Assembly: GCA_016286055.1 (NCBI GenBank)
Contig: JAEERW010000006.1
Coordinates: forward strand, 186,001 to 250,000
Direction: 5' to 3'
Length of the DNA stretch: 64,000 bases
Source: Bacteroidales bacterium
Lineage (GTDB): Bacteria > Bacteroidota > Bacteroidia > Bacteroidales > UBA3824
Part shown: piece after piece, positions 16,643 to 26,208 of the stretch
Layout: each line of letters starts with the position of its first letter
Position numbering within the stretch: the first letter of the stretch is position 1
The notes under the pieces: model-generated
Database searches by the model: none
What the model was told of the DNA's origin: nothing
Seen by the model: only the letters and a program-made list of their open reading frames with translations
Made by a program: the position numbers and the translations under genes

Positions 16643-17836
16643 ATGATAATGACTCCTCGTCAGATGTTTTTTAGCCACGTGGCTCAAACATCGTTCACAC
16701 CTTTAAATATAGAGGTGGTAAAAGCCAAGGGCGTGTATCTCTACGGTCCCAACGGCGAAAAGTATATCGACACCGTTTCGGGTATATCCGTGGCAAATGT
16801 GGGGCACTGCCATCCCAAAGTGGTGGAGGCCGTTAAAGAGCAGGCTGAGAAATATATGCACCTGATGGTCTACGGTGAATATATCGAGTACCCGCAGGTG
16901 ATGTTGGCTAAAAAAATGACCGACCTTCTGCCATCGTCGCTCAATCAGGTCTACTTTGTCAACAGTGGCGGCGAGGCCACCGACGGGGCTATAAAACTTG
17001 CCAAACGTTATACTCATCGTCCTGAGGTTGTGGCATTTAAGAAAGCTTATCACGGTTCTACCATCGGCGCAACGAGCGTTTGGGGCGACGAATATTTTAA
17101 ATCGGCTTACCGTCCGCTTATGCCAGGCGTTAAGATTCTGCGTTTCAACAACTTCGACGACCTTGCGCAGATTACCGAAAACACCGCCTGCGTTATCACA
17201 GAGGCTATTCAAAGCGAGGGCGGACTCAATATTCCCGAAAACGGATGGCTTGCTGCATTGCGTGAGCGTTGCACAGCCACCGGCACACTTTTAATAATAG
17301 ACGAAGTGCAGATGGGGTGGGGGCGCACCGGCAAATGGTTCGGCTTTGAAAATTTCGGCATTGTGCCCGACGTGGTAACATTTGCCAAAGGTCTCGGCGG
17401 AGGTATGCCCATTGGCGCATTTGTGGCAGATAAAAAGATGATGGAGGTTTTTTGCGACAATCCAATCCTCGGGCACATCACCACATTCGGCGGACATCCC
17501 GTATGCACCGCCGCTGCCCTTGCTAATATTAATGTAATTGAGAATGAGCATCTTGTAGAAACAGCCACAGAAAAGGGCGACTATTTTGCATCGCTGATCG
17601 AAAAGCATCCACGGGTAATCCGCACTTGGGGACTCGGACTTTTCCGTGGAATAGAGGTAGACCATTCAATAGATATGTCTAACTTTTGGCACAAGACTAT
17701 TGCCAACGGCATAGTTTCCGACACATTCATTTTCCGAGATCACGCATTCCGTTTTACCCCACCTCTCACCATCATCAAAGAGGAAATCGAAGAAGCTGTA
17801 GACGGATTGATGAAGACATTGGATGAACCCTTGTAG
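16643..17836 (+). CDS. Class III aminotransferase, acetylornithine/ornithine type
   Basis: A 397-aa PLP-dependent transaminase. The pyridoxal lysine lies in VVTFAKGLGGGMPIGAF. Other family marks are the glycine-rich NSGGEATDGAIKLAKRYT, HGSTIGATSVWG and LIIDEVQMGWGRTG. It is closest to the acetylornithine/4-aminobutyrate class, but no arg genes adjoin, so the substrate is unknown. The start is the ATG at 16643 (MIMTPRQ) or 16649; the promoter box at 16611-16618 rules out starts before about 16625. A separate promoter precedes the next gene. Confidence 0.88.
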   Translation: MIMTPRQMFFSHVAQTSFTPLNIEVVKAKGVYLYGPNGEKYIDTVSGISVANVGHCHPKVVEAVKEQAEKYMHLMVYGEYIEYPQVMLAKKMTDLLPSSLNQVYFVNSGGEATDGAIKLAKRYTHRPEVVAFKKAYHGSTIGATSVWGDEYFKSAYRPLMPGVKILRFNNFDDLAQITENTACVITEAIQSEGGLNIPENGWLAALRERCTATGTLLIIDEVQMGWGRTGKWFGFENFGIVPDVVTFAKGLGGGMPIGAFVADKKMMEVFCDNPILGHITTFGGHPVCTAAALANINVIENEHLVETATEKGDYFASLIEKHPRVIRTWGLGLFRGIEVDHSIDMSNFWHKTIANGIVSDTFIFRDHAFRFTPPLTIIKEEIEEAVDGLMKTLDEPL

Positions 17837-17845
17837 AAAATTTCT

Positions 17846-17877
17846 TTTGCCATTATCCTTATTTATCCATATTTTTG
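17846..17877 (+). promoter_or_regulatory. Promoter of the class I/II aminotransferase gene
   Basis: TTTG (17846-17849), 20 bp, TATTTTTG (17870-17877): a full match. Transcription would begin near 17884, so the ATG at 17899 is the start and an upstream in-frame start at 17875 is excluded. Confidence 0.8.
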
Positions 17878-17898
17878 CCGTGCAAAAAATGTATCTTT

Positions 17899-19041
17899 AT
17901 GAACAATAATATCGACAAAATGTCGCCTTTTATGGTGATGGAGGTGCTTGAACGCGCACAAGAACTGCAACATCAGGGAGTTAGCGTTATTCATTTGGAG
18001 GTGGGCGAACCCGATTTCAACGTGCCTAACTGCGTGGAAAAGGCTGTGGCTTCGGCTATGGTTAGGGGACTTACACATTACACTCATTCGCTTGGAACTC
18101 TCCGTTTGCGCGAGGCTATCGCAGGACTTTACGCACGCGAATACGGCACTGATTTTGACGCTGATAATGTGGTGGTTACGTCAGGTTCGTCGCCCGCAAT
18201 ACTTATGGTGCTGCAACTGCTCTGCAACCCTGGCGACGAGGTGATTATCTTTAACCCTGGCTATTCGTGTTACCGCAATTTTATACTTGCCGCCAACGCC
18301 GTGCCTGTGGAGGTGAAGCTCAATCCCGACGATGGTTTTAAAATCAATATCAACGATATCAAGGCAAAAATCACTTCAAAAACCCGTGCAATTTTTGTAA
18401 CATCGCCATCGAATCCGCTTGGCTACGTTATCGACAGCGAAACCCTCAAAGCCATCGCAAATCTCGGTATTACAGTGATTTCCGACGAAATTTACCACGG
18501 ACTTGTATACAAAAACAAGGCTCATTCTATTTTAGAATACTCGCAAGAAGCATTTGTAATCAACGGATTTTCAAAACGTTATGCAATGACAGGATTGCGC
18601 CTTGGCTACATTGTGGCACCTTTAAAATATATGCGCAAGTTGCAAATTATGCAGCAAAACTTGTTTATCTGCGCCCCGTCGGTATCGCAAGAGGCAGGTG
18701 TTGAAGCCATTCTCCATGCTGGCAAAGATGTTGAAAATATGCGCAATATCTACAACCAACGACGCGAATTTATGGTTTCTGCCATCCGCAAAATTGGTCT
18801 TGGAATTGCCGCCGAACCCGAAGGTGCATTCTACGTGTTTGCCGACGCCCGCAAGTATACCAACGATTCGTACCGTTTTGCCTTTGATATTTTGGAGAAT
18901 GCCCACGTAGGTGTAACTCCGGGCACCGACTTTGGCTCTCAGGGTCAGGGATTTATAAGGTTTTCGTATGCCAACAGTCTCGAAAACATTGAGGAAGGAT
19001 TAAAACGTATCGACAATTATCTTAAAAGTTTGAATAAATAG
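17899..19041 (+). CDS. Class I/II pyridoxal-phosphate aminotransferase
   Basis: A 380-aa fold-type I aminotransferase. Visible marks are LEVGEPDFNVP at the N-terminus, TSGSSPAIL, FNPGYSCYRNF, TSPSNPLGY, ISDEIYHGLVY and the PLP lysine in INGFSKRYAMTGLRLGY, followed by the RFSYAN arginine near the end. This is the aspartate/aromatic aminotransferase group; the exact substrate is unresolved. It has its own promoter and is followed after 2 bp by a lipoprotein gene. Confidence 0.9.
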   Translation: MNNNIDKMSPFMVMEVLERAQELQHQGVSVIHLEVGEPDFNVPNCVEKAVASAMVRGLTHYTHSLGTLRLREAIAGLYAREYGTDFDADNVVVTSGSSPAILMVLQLLCNPGDEVIIFNPGYSCYRNFILAANAVPVEVKLNPDDGFKININDIKAKITSKTRAIFVTSPSNPLGYVIDSETLKAIANLGITVISDEIYHGLVYKNKAHSILEYSQEAFVINGFSKRYAMTGLRLGYIVAPLKYMRKLQIMQQNLFICAPSVSQEAGVEAILHAGKDVENMRNIYNQRREFMVSAIRKIGLGIAAEPEGAFYVFADARKYTNDSYRFAFDILENAHVGVTPGTDFGSQGQGFIRFSYANSLENIEEGLKRIDNYLKSLNK

Positions 19042-19043
19042 TT

Positions 19044-19610
19044 ATGTATAAACAACTTACAATAATATCACTATTATTGGCGACATTATTTGCCGCTTGT
19101 GCGCCCAAAGACAATTGGGTAGAGGTAAAATCCAATGATTCAACTATTTCGCTGATGCTTCCGCCCGACATGCACACCATCAAGGGATTGAACCAATATG
19201 CCATCATGCAGTACGGTAATCTCGACAACAGCATTTCGGTGATGGTGATAGCCGATACCATTTCTGTATACAACAATTTGATTGATAATTATTTGGCAGA
19301 AAATCCCGACTCGGTTCAATTTGCCGCAGCCAAGGGTTTCGACGGATATTGTTCGATGGTAATCTCCAATTTAAAGGCCGCATCGCAAAAATTCTCCGTA
19401 TCAGAAAACATCGACACCGTTATCAACACTATGGAGGTGCGGTCGTTGGCATACAACGCCAAATACGAAACCGATAAATCGTACATCCGTCTTGCTCTAT
19501 ACGAAGGCAAAACTTCTTATTATCAAGTATTTGCAATGATTTCCGCCTCCAAATCAGAGGAATATGACAAAGTGATGAAACGGATAGTGGAGTCGATGAA
19601 AGAGCAATAA
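19044..19610 (+). CDS. Small lipoprotein of unknown function
   Basis: A 188-aa predicted lipoprotein (signal ending FAAC, Cys19). The mature domain is an alpha/beta mix with phrases such as SNDSTISLMLPPDMH and KSYIRLALYEGKTSYYQVFAMISASKSEEYDKVMKRIVESM. The layout (membrane attack-like fold, paired beta sheet then C-terminal helix) loosely recalls PsbP/DUF1795-type proteins; this is not firm. It is coupled to the aminotransferase gene (2-bp gap) and followed by a terminator. Confidence 0.7.
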   Translation: MYKQLTIISLLLATLFAACAPKDNWVEVKSNDSTISLMLPPDMHTIKGLNQYAIMQYGNLDNSISVMVIADTISVYNNLIDNYLAENPDSVQFAAAKGFDGYCSMVISNLKAASQKFSVSENIDTVINTMEVRSLAYNAKYETDKSYIRLALYEGKTSYYQVFAMISASKSEEYDKVMKRIVESMKEQ

Positions 19611-19611
19611 A

Positions 19612-19647
19612 AAAAACGCCTGCGAAATCACTTCGCCGACGTTTTTT
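19612..19647 (+). terminator. Intrinsic terminator after the lipoprotein gene
   Basis: An A-rich arm with ACG, an inner stem GCGAA (19622-19626)/TTCGC (19632-19636), then CGTTTTTT. The span 19648-19911 to the next gene holds only that gene's promoter and an AT-rich leader. Confidence 0.7.
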
Positions 19648-19858
19648 GCGATAAAAAAATCAAACAAACAATCAAAATCGTGAAAGGCTTATACCTTTTT
19701 TTGTACGGTGCAAAGGTAGAGCCTTAGTTGCTTTGCTGCAATACCTTTTTTTAGTGATTTATTTCTGAAAAGAATCATTATTTATAGTTATTGCACTTTT
19801 TTTTTCGCAATAGGCACAAAAATTGCAATTAAAACAACCGAAAACAAATAAAGTTATG

Positions 19859-19866
19859 TATATTTG
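19859..19866 (+). promoter_or_regulatory. -7 box (TATATTTG) of the fused receptor-phosphatase gene
   Basis: An exact TAnnTTTG match. TTG at 19833-19835 is a possible -33 element with a 23-bp spacer. The leader is about 40 nt. Confidence 0.6.
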
Positions 19867-19911
19867 CAATTTGAAACCTATATGCAGCTCATTTGTAATG
19901 TTGTAAGTTAA

Positions 19912-22900
19912 ATGAAGAGATTTTTAGCGTTATTATTAATATTAGTAGCAATAACTCAGACAGTTACAGCACGAACGCTCGACGAGATACGCCGAAGTGG
20001 AGTAATCCGCGTGGCGTTTACCCAGAGTGGTTTGGAGACTGTCAACTACAACTTTGCAAAAGAATTCGCTCGGTTTCTAAATGTTGATTTAGAGATTGTT
20101 ACCATATCTTGGAACGAAATTTTCTCGCACAACGGCGTTATTCCACCCGACTATCAAACCAACGATTCAATTAGTTACACCCCCGACGCACTCAAACGTG
20201 CCGACTTTATCTGCGGAACAACATACATTTATGCTTGGCGCGAAAAATTCTTCGACTTTGCTGGTGTGATGGATGTGTCCGACTTGTTGATCGTTAGTAA
20301 ACGTAAAACAAAAAAATCTCTCTTTACCAATTTTATGTTGCCCGAAACTTATCACAAATCGGGTAAAAAGCTTAACGTGAAGAGTTACAAAGATTTGAAA
20401 GGTTTGCGCATAGCATTTCTCGAAAATTCATCTTACGCTACCAACATTGCCAAAATCAACGACTTGATAGGCGGTGGAATATCATTTGTAAGCACCAAGA
20501 GCGAGGAAGAATCGCAGCTTTTGGCTCGTCAGGGCAAGGTTGACGGATTTATTACAGTATCTTATCTTGGTTTGCAGTTTGTTAATGATAATCAGCAGTT
20601 TAAACTTGCATTCCCTATTGCCAAGCCCGATGATGTGGGTTGGGCTGTAGAAAAAGGCAACCGTTCGCTCCGCACCGCTATCGACGACTTTTTTGCCATG
20701 ATTCGTGGCAGTGGCGTTTTGGACAAGATGTTTACATCTAAATTTGGTGTCAACTATCAATCTTACAACGAGATTATTAATTCATATTCTGAATCTACCG
20801 AGGGAATGTCAAATTATCGCGACCTCGACGAGATTATGGAATCTGGCAAGTTGATAGTTGGTCTCCGCGACCGTGAAATGGTGTATCACTCAAACGGTAT
20901 CAAGCAGTTCAACCATTCGCTTGCAGGAGATTTTGCCAAATATCTCGGCCTTGACCTCGAAATTAGAATTATCCCCAACCTCTCCGATTACTTTACCGAT
21001 AGCAACGACGAAATTGTCCGCGACAGCAGTTACACCCCAGAATGGTTCAACACTATTGACGTGGCTTGCGACCTTCTTGCCCCTATCGATTGGCGTTTGA
21101 AAAAAATTGATATTGTTGACGTTTTGCCTACTGCCAATGTGGTGGTGGCTAGTAAAAATCTCGACATCAAGAATATCAACGACCTTCATAAATACCGAGG
21201 TGTTACGTCAAAAGGTTCTGTATACGAAGAGGCATTGATCGACAACGACATAACCAATTATTATTACAAAGAGGCTAACGAATTTTTTAGCGAGATAATG
21301 AGTGGTCGTGCCGATTACTGTATCGTTAACTTCGACATTTACAGCCTTCCTAAATATCCGCAGCTTGAGTCGAAATTTGTGCTTGGCGAAATCAGTTCAG
21401 TAGGTTGGGGTATTAAGAAAAACCAACCCAAACTTCGCCAAAAAATTCTGGAGTTCCTTGTTTACACAAGTTCCACGGGCGTTTTGGATCAAGCGTTTAT
21501 GGATCAGGCCGGAATACCTTACAAGGCTGCACAAAACCACCTTGTGGCTATGTATCAAACATATCAGACAGGCTATTTCCCATTTGTATTCTACGGAACC
21601 GACCAAGGGTTGCCGCAGGAAGACATTATGTGCATTTTCCAAGATCATGATGGATTTATGTGGTTTGGTACTCAGTCGGGAGCTGTAAAATACAACGGCC
21701 GTCAGATGACAAACTATACCAGTGCACCCGACAGGCTCAGTAGCAATGTTGTGTTCGACATTGCCCAAGATAGCAAGAACAACATCTATTTTGCAACTCT
21801 CAAGGGTGTTACATGCCTCCATCCTGATGGCACCTTTACGCAAATGCTTTCGGATATGGCGTTTAAGCACATCTACATCGATAAAAAAGACACTAAATAT
21901 TTCTTCGGCGACAAACGACTTTGTACTCTCGACGCCGATGACAAAACGCAGCAGTTGAACAAGCGTTTCCCCACTCTGCCCGATTGCATACACTCTGTGG
22001 CGCAGAACAATTCGGGGCACAACACTTTCCTTGCCTCGCCCGATGGCCTTTTTATGATTGTGGAAAATGAGATTAGGATGCTAACCGATAAAAAATGCTA
22101 CTGTGTGTTTGTAGATGAGGACGGAATTATTTGGCTCTCTACAACAGAGGGCATTTATACTGGCAATTTGTCGCAGTTTACACGCGGTGATCTCGAATCG
22201 CTCAAAATCAATCAGAAAGTTGGCATTCCTGAAAGCTGCCGCATTCACACCATCAAGCAAAATCGAGATGGTTCGGTATTCTTGGTGTCAAACTTTGAGG
22301 CGTTCCAGATATTCTCGCTGATGCAGAGTGCCATCAAGTATGACCAAAGCATTGGTTTGAAAGATCTTAAACTGCTATCGTATTACGAAGACCAAGAGGA
22401 TAACTATTGGTTCGGTTTTTCGGGCGGTATTCAGAAACTTACCAATCGTTCGCTCCGCAATCTCTATCCCGAAAACTTGGATTGCTATCTTAACAATTTT
22501 GAGGAAGATCACCTCGGACGTATTTGGATGGCATTTAATAATAAGGTGTACTATTTCCAGCACCAATTGGTAGATTTTTCAGATAATATCGACGGACATG
22601 TGGTGCCTTACGTGGTTAAGGTGCTCAATTCCGAAGAAATATTTATTGCCGATAGCTACGGATGGTATCTCTTTGACTGTAACACTTTGAAACTCAAACG
22701 GAAATTTACTTTTAAAAATCGTATTCACAACCTTACCAATGTGTTTGTAACTCAAAACGGCGAAATATTCCTTTTGACGGGTATCGATGGCGTGGTTTAT
22801 CATATTCAAGATTTTGACTCCAACCCTGTGCCTATCAGAAGCGTGTCTACTTCGCTTGTGTCGCAAATGATTCAGTATAAGACACTTGTGCTTGGAGGTA

Positions 22901-24747
22901 ATAATACGGGCATCGTTAAATTCGATGGCAACGGATTTGAACTCCTTAAATCTACTCCGTCGTCGGTGCTTTCTCTTGCAATTTTGGGCGACAACCTGCT
23001 TGTGGGTATGGAAGAAGGTTTGGGAATATATTCGTCCGATGGCGAATTCAAGATGATAGATATTCCTACGCTGCCATCTAACGCCATCAATTCTATATTG
23101 CCAGCACGCGACAAGGATTATCTTTGGCTTGGAACCAACAAAGGGTTCTGCTATTATAATATTCCCGACAACCGTGTAGATTTTTCAGTGTATGCCAACG
23201 ACGGATTGCCCGGAAGCGAAATCGTTACCAATGGTTTGTTGATAAATAAAAAAGGTGTGCTCTATGTGGCTACATTCCATGGCGTTTCGTCGTTCGATTT
23301 GAAAAAAGGCAGCAACGAAAAATTTGTGCCGCAGTGCCGTTTAGAGAATATTCTGCTCAATGGTATGCCATTTGACCGTACCCGCACAGTGTTTAGTCAC
23401 GACGAAAACAACTTCCAGTTTGAACTTGCCGGTCTATCGTTTAAAGACGAGGCGTCGTTGGTATACGAGTTCTATATGAAAGGTCTCGACAACGACTATG
23501 TGGCTTCTCTGGGCAAGGAACACCGCGCCAATTATCAAAACCTACCTCCCGGCAAATACGATTTTGTGTACCGCGCCAAAGGCAAAGACGGTATTTGGTG
23601 TTATTCTAATTCTTATAGTTTTGAAATCAAGCGTCCGTTCTACCGTAAGTGGTGGTTTATGCTGCTTTTGGTGTTAACAGTTTCGGCAGTGGTATATTTT
23701 ATCATCAAACTCCGTGAGGCTCAGCTCCGTATGCGCAACCAGCATTTGGAGCGTATGGTAACCGAGCGTACCTCCGAAATACGCAAGCAGAAAGACGCTA
23801 TTGAACAGAAAAACGCCGAACTTGAAACTCAGCGTGAGGAAATTCTCCAGCAGCGCGATGCCATCGAGGAGAAAAATCTTGCTCTCGAACAGCAGAAAAA
23901 CGAGATTCTGTCGCAGCGCGACGAGCTTGAAGTGCAGAAGAATATCGCTACTCAGCAGCGCGACGAGATTGCCCATCACCAAAAGGAGATTATGGACAGT
24001 ATCTACTACGCAAAACGTATTCAAACTGCCCTTCTGCCTATTTCTGCCAACATTGCCAAGGTGCTGCCCGAACACTTTATTTTGTTCAAACCTCGTGATA
24101 TTGTCAGCGGCGATTTCTATTACTTTAAGCACCTCAACCATTACGCTGTAATTGTGGCAGCCGACTGTACGGGACACGGCGTTCCGGGTGCGTTTATGAG
24201 TATGCTCGGCTCGGCTTACCTCAACGAGATTATTGTAAAATATCAAGACGAACTCAATTCTGGTCATATTCTCGACCTCTTGCGTACATATATTATCGAA
24301 TCGTTGCACCAAACAGGTCGTTTCGACGAGGCAAAAGACGGTATGGACATCGCTCTCTGTGTGCTTGATTTGGATACGCTCAAACTGCAATTCTCCGGCG
24401 CATTTAACCCGATGTTCCTTGTGCGCGACGGCGAAATCGAAGAGTACCGCGCCGACCGTATGCCAATTGGTATTCACGATTATGTTGACATTGGATTCAC
24501 CACCTACGATATTGATATGCAGCGTGATGACATTGTTTACATATTCTCCGACGGCTACGCATCGCAGTTTGGCGGCAAAACGGGCAAGAAATTTATGTCG
24601 AGCCGATTCAAGAAACTCCTTCAAGAAATTTCGCCAAATCCCATGGCTGAGCAGCGCGAAATCCTCGATGAAAAAATCGAAACTTGGATGGGCGGAGTTT
24701 ACAGCCAGGTTGACGATATTTTGGTTATTGGATTTAAGATTTCATAA
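19912..24747 (+). CDS. One-protein receptor: two SBP_bac_3 domains, two-component propeller, Y_Y_Y, TM, SpoIIE phosphatase
   Basis: A 1611-aa protein. It has a signal peptide (about 1-20) and two tandem periplasmic amino-acid-binding-like domains (SBP_bac_3; about 23-281 and 299-536, each opening LDEIRRSGVIRV- or LDEIMESGKLIVGL-like). A two-component-regulator propeller (about 560-1130; GTDQGLPQEDIMCIFQDHDG, WFGTQSG) and a Y_Y_Y domain (about 1160-1240, ending NLPPGKYDF) follow. A membrane helix (about 1243-1265), a Q/E-rich coiled coil (about 1266-1370) and a cytoplasmic SpoIIE/PP2C domain complete it (SGDFYY, ADCTGHGVPGAFMSMLG, DGMDIALCVLD, FSDGYASQFGG, VDDILVIG). The front half matches hybrid two-component receptors, but the kinase is replaced by a phosphatase. 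It has its own promoter and appears monocistronic. Confidence 0.9.
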   Translation: MKRFLALLLILVAITQTVTARTLDEIRRSGVIRVAFTQSGLETVNYNFAKEFARFLNVDLEIVTISWNEIFSHNGVIPPDYQTNDSISYTPDALKRADFICGTTYIYAWREKFFDFAGVMDVSDLLIVSKRKTKKSLFTNFMLPETYHKSGKKLNVKSYKDLKGLRIAFLENSSYATNIAKINDLIGGGISFVSTKSEEESQLLARQGKVDGFITVSYLGLQFVNDNQQFKLAFPIAKPDDVGWAVEKGNRSLRTAIDDFFAMIRGSGVLDKMFTSKFGVNYQSYNEIINSYSESTEGMSNYRDLDEIMESGKLIVGLRDREMVYHSNGIKQFNHSLAGDFAKYLGLDLEIRIIPNLSDYFTDSNDEIVRDSSYTPEWFNTIDVACDLLAPIDWRLKKIDIVDVLPTANVVVASKNLDIKNINDLHKYRGVTSKGSVYEEALIDNDITNYYYKEANEFFSEIMSGRADYCIVNFDIYSLPKYPQLESKFVLGEISSVGWGIKKNQPKLRQKILEFLVYTSSTGVLDQAFMDQAGIPYKAAQNHLVAMYQTYQTGYFPFVFYGTDQGLPQEDIMCIFQDHDGFMWFGTQSGAVKYNGRQMTNYTSAPDRLSSNVVFDIAQDSKNNIYFATLKGVTCLHPDGTFTQMLSDMAFKHIYIDKKDTKYFFGDKRLCTLDADDKTQQLNKRFPTLPDCIHSVAQNNSGHNTFLASPDGLFMIVENEIRMLTDKKCYCVFVDEDGIIWLSTTEGIYTGNLSQFTRGDLESLKINQKVGIPESCRIHTIKQNRDGSVFLVSNFEAFQIFSLMQSAIKYDQSIGLKDLKLLSYYEDQEDNYWFGFSGGIQKLTNRSLRNLYPENLDCYLNNFEEDHLGRIWMAFNNKVYYFQHQLVDFSDNIDGHVVPYVVKVLNSEEIFIADSYGWYLFDCNTLKLKRKFTFKNRIHNLTNVFVTQNGEIFLLTGIDGVVYHIQDFDSNPVPIRSVSTSLVSQMIQYKTLVLGGNNTGIVKFDGNGFELLKSTPSSVLSLAILGDNLLVGMEEGLGIYSSDGEFKMIDIPTLPSNAINSILPARDKDYLWLGTNKGFCYYNIPDNRVDFSVYANDGLPGSEIVTNGLLINKKGVLYVATFHGVSSFDLKKGSNEKFVPQCRLENILLNGMPFDRTRTVFSHDENNFQFELAGLSFKDEASLVYEFYMKGLDNDYVASLGKEHRANYQNLPPGKYDFVYRAKGKDGIWCYSNSYSFEIKRPFYRKWWFMLLLVLTVSAVVYFIIKLREAQLRMRNQHLERMVTERTSEIRKQKDAIEQKNAELETQREEILQQRDAIEEKNLALEQQKNEILSQRDELEVQKNIATQQRDEIAHHQKEIMDSIYYAKRIQTALLPISANIAKVLPEHFILFKPRDIVSGDFYYFKHLNHYAVIVAADCTGHGVPGAFMSMLGSAYLNEIIVKYQDELNSGHILDLLRTYIIESLHQTGRFDEAKDGMDIALCVLDLDTLKLQFSGAFNPMFLVRDGEIEEYRADRMPIGIHDYVDIGFTTYDIDMQRDDIVYIFSDGYASQFGGKTGKKFMSSRFKKLLQEISPNPMAEQREILDEKIETWMGGVYSQVDDILVIGFKIS

Positions 24748-24791
24748 AATTAACCAATAACATAACCTACGAATGGTTATGAAAAGAACGC

Positions 24792-25703
24792 CTAATCCAA
24801 ATGCTTTTTTATAAAATTCATTACTCTGTCGGTGTAATGCTGTATCTCGGTTGAATCCATAGTTTCAAAACCGTGTTCCAGTCCGGGATAAATGTAAATA
24901 TCTGTTGTATTTGGCAACGCATCGTGAAGCCATACCGACTGACGGTAATTAACCACTTTGTCGTGGTCGCCATGAGATATAAGAATAGGTACGTGGCATA
25001 GCTTGTCGGTGTGGTGAAGCGGCGAGAAAGCTTTGGTGAGCACTTCAAATTTCTTTAAATCGCGATACCTCATGTGAAAAAATATAGTGCAGGCAAGACG
25101 TCGCAAAAAATCTGGCACTTTTGACCACATTTCTGTTATGTCGGTGGGACCAAAATCGTCGATGATGCATTTTATGTGTTGATTTTCTCGTTCCTGTACA
25201 AAGCTCATCATTGCCACGTGTGCACCAGCTGACGAGCCCCATAGACCTATGTGCGCAGTGTCTATTTTTAGGTAATGCGAATTTTCAATACAATAATGCA
25301 TTGCGTCGCGGCAGTCGTAGATGCAGTTTTCGAGAGTATTGGCGTGACGGGCAATCAGACTGTAATCCAACGAAATCACTTCTATATGGTTGTCGAGCAT
25401 AGTTTTTATAACATCATAGCGGTAAAAATCTTGTACTTTACGCTTTGTGCCACAAATCCATGAGCCTCCGTGAATGTAGAGTATAGTTTTGTGTGCCGAA
25501 AGTGTGTCTTCGGGTCGGTATACATCCATGCGGATGTTTCTATCTTCGATGGTTTTATATACAAGTTCTGTAGGATATATTGGATTTGATGGTGTTCGGT
25601 AGCCATTTTGCCAAGATGTATATAATGTTACGATGCCATAAACAAGAACAGCTGCCCAAACGACCGCTGCCAATAACATCAGCGTTCTTTTTATTTTTTT
25701 CAT
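24792..25703 (-). CDS. Alpha/beta-hydrolase esterase/lipase, membrane-anchored
   Basis: A 303-aa protein with one N-terminal hydrophobic segment (about 8-30), then an alpha/beta-hydrolase fold of the HSL/BD-FAE type. The oxyanion-hole motif is YIHGGSW, the nucleophile elbow GSSAG, the acid probably in ISHGDHDKVV and the histidine in PGLEHGFE. The substrate is unknown (short-chain or polysaccharide acetyl esters are typical). Convergent with the receptor gene; a 7-bp hairpin at 24761-24781 separates them. A TATTTTTG box lies at 25733-25740. Confidence 0.85.
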   Translation of the reverse strand: MKKIKRTLMLLAAVVWAAVLVYGIVTLYTSWQNGYRTPSNPIYPTELVYKTIEDRNIRMDVYRPEDTLSAHKTILYIHGGSWICGTKRKVQDFYRYDVIKTMLDNHIEVISLDYSLIARHANTLENCIYDCRDAMHYCIENSHYLKIDTAHIGLWGSSAGAHVAMMSFVQERENQHIKCIIDDFGPTDITEMWSKVPDFLRRLACTIFFHMRYRDLKKFEVLTKAFSPLHHTDKLCHVPILISHGDHDKVVNYRQSVWLHDALPNTTDIYIYPGLEHGFETMDSTEIQHYTDRVMNFIKKHLD

Positions 25704-25732
25704 TACAAAAATGTTCTATTAATAACCGCTGG

Positions 25733-25740
25733 CAAAAATA
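25733..25740 (-). promoter_or_regulatory. -7 box (TATTTTTG) of the esterase gene
   Basis: An exact TAnnTTTG match on the minus strand, giving a leader of about 25 nt before the start at 25703. A -33 element is not clear. Confidence 0.55.
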
Positions 25741-25770
25741 GAAATTTTATTTGTAATAAAAACATCATTT

Positions 25771-26196
25771 TTATCTCTTCTCTTGTATCCGAAAAATCAT
25801 TTTTTTATCTGATATGCCTATTTCGTGTATTGTAAATGAAGAAACGCCTTTCCTTACTTCTGGAACATTGTCGACAATCTTTATCATTGTTAGAGAATCT
25901 ACCGCAAATGTCTTTATGTTATAATTATTTACAGTAGAATCGTTTTTTATAATTGTTATTTGGCGGAACCCTTCGCTGCCTTCGCCGATGAGGGCGGAAA
26001 ATACTTTTTTGTGGATATTGATGGTGTAACATTCTGATTCTATGGTGTTTTCAATTTCGCCACCCGAATACGACGGGTCGATGTGCATAAACGGTGCTTT
26101 CATCAATAGGTCTTGCAGTTGCTGTCCAAACATAAACGAGCCGAGGAGCAAAAATATCGAAAGTATTGCCCAAAATTTTGCTATAAAGTTTTTCAT
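25771..26196 (-). CDS. Small exported protein of unknown function, third gene of the redox operon
   Basis: A 141-aa protein with a signal peptide or N-terminal anchor (hydrophobic about 8-25, ending FGQQ). The remainder is beta-rich with no Cys motif and no family I recognise. It begins 12 bp after the ferredoxin-type membrane protein gene, so it belongs to the CcdA-like/NapH-like operon transcribed from about 27982. It may be a periplasmic accessory of that membrane electron-transfer unit (inference). Confidence 0.65.
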   Translation of the reverse strand: MKNFIAKFWAILSIFLLLGSFMFGQQLQDLLMKAPFMHIDPSYSGGEIENTIESECYTINIHKKVFSALIGEGSEGFRQITIIKNDSTVNNYNIKTFAVDSLTMIKIVDNVPEVRKGVSSFTIHEIGISDKKMIFRIQEKR

Positions 26197-26208
26197 AGTT
26201 GTAACGAT

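Noticed and set aside
23674-24624. 316-codon minus-strand open frame inside the receptor-phosphatase gene
   Set aside because: It lies opposite the coiled coil and SpoIIE domain, whose catalytic motifs are unmistakable; the antisense product shows no domain.
24761-24781. CATAACC/GGTTATG hairpin as a terminator between convergent genes
   Set aside because: It has only 7 bp and no T-run on either strand; too weak to list.
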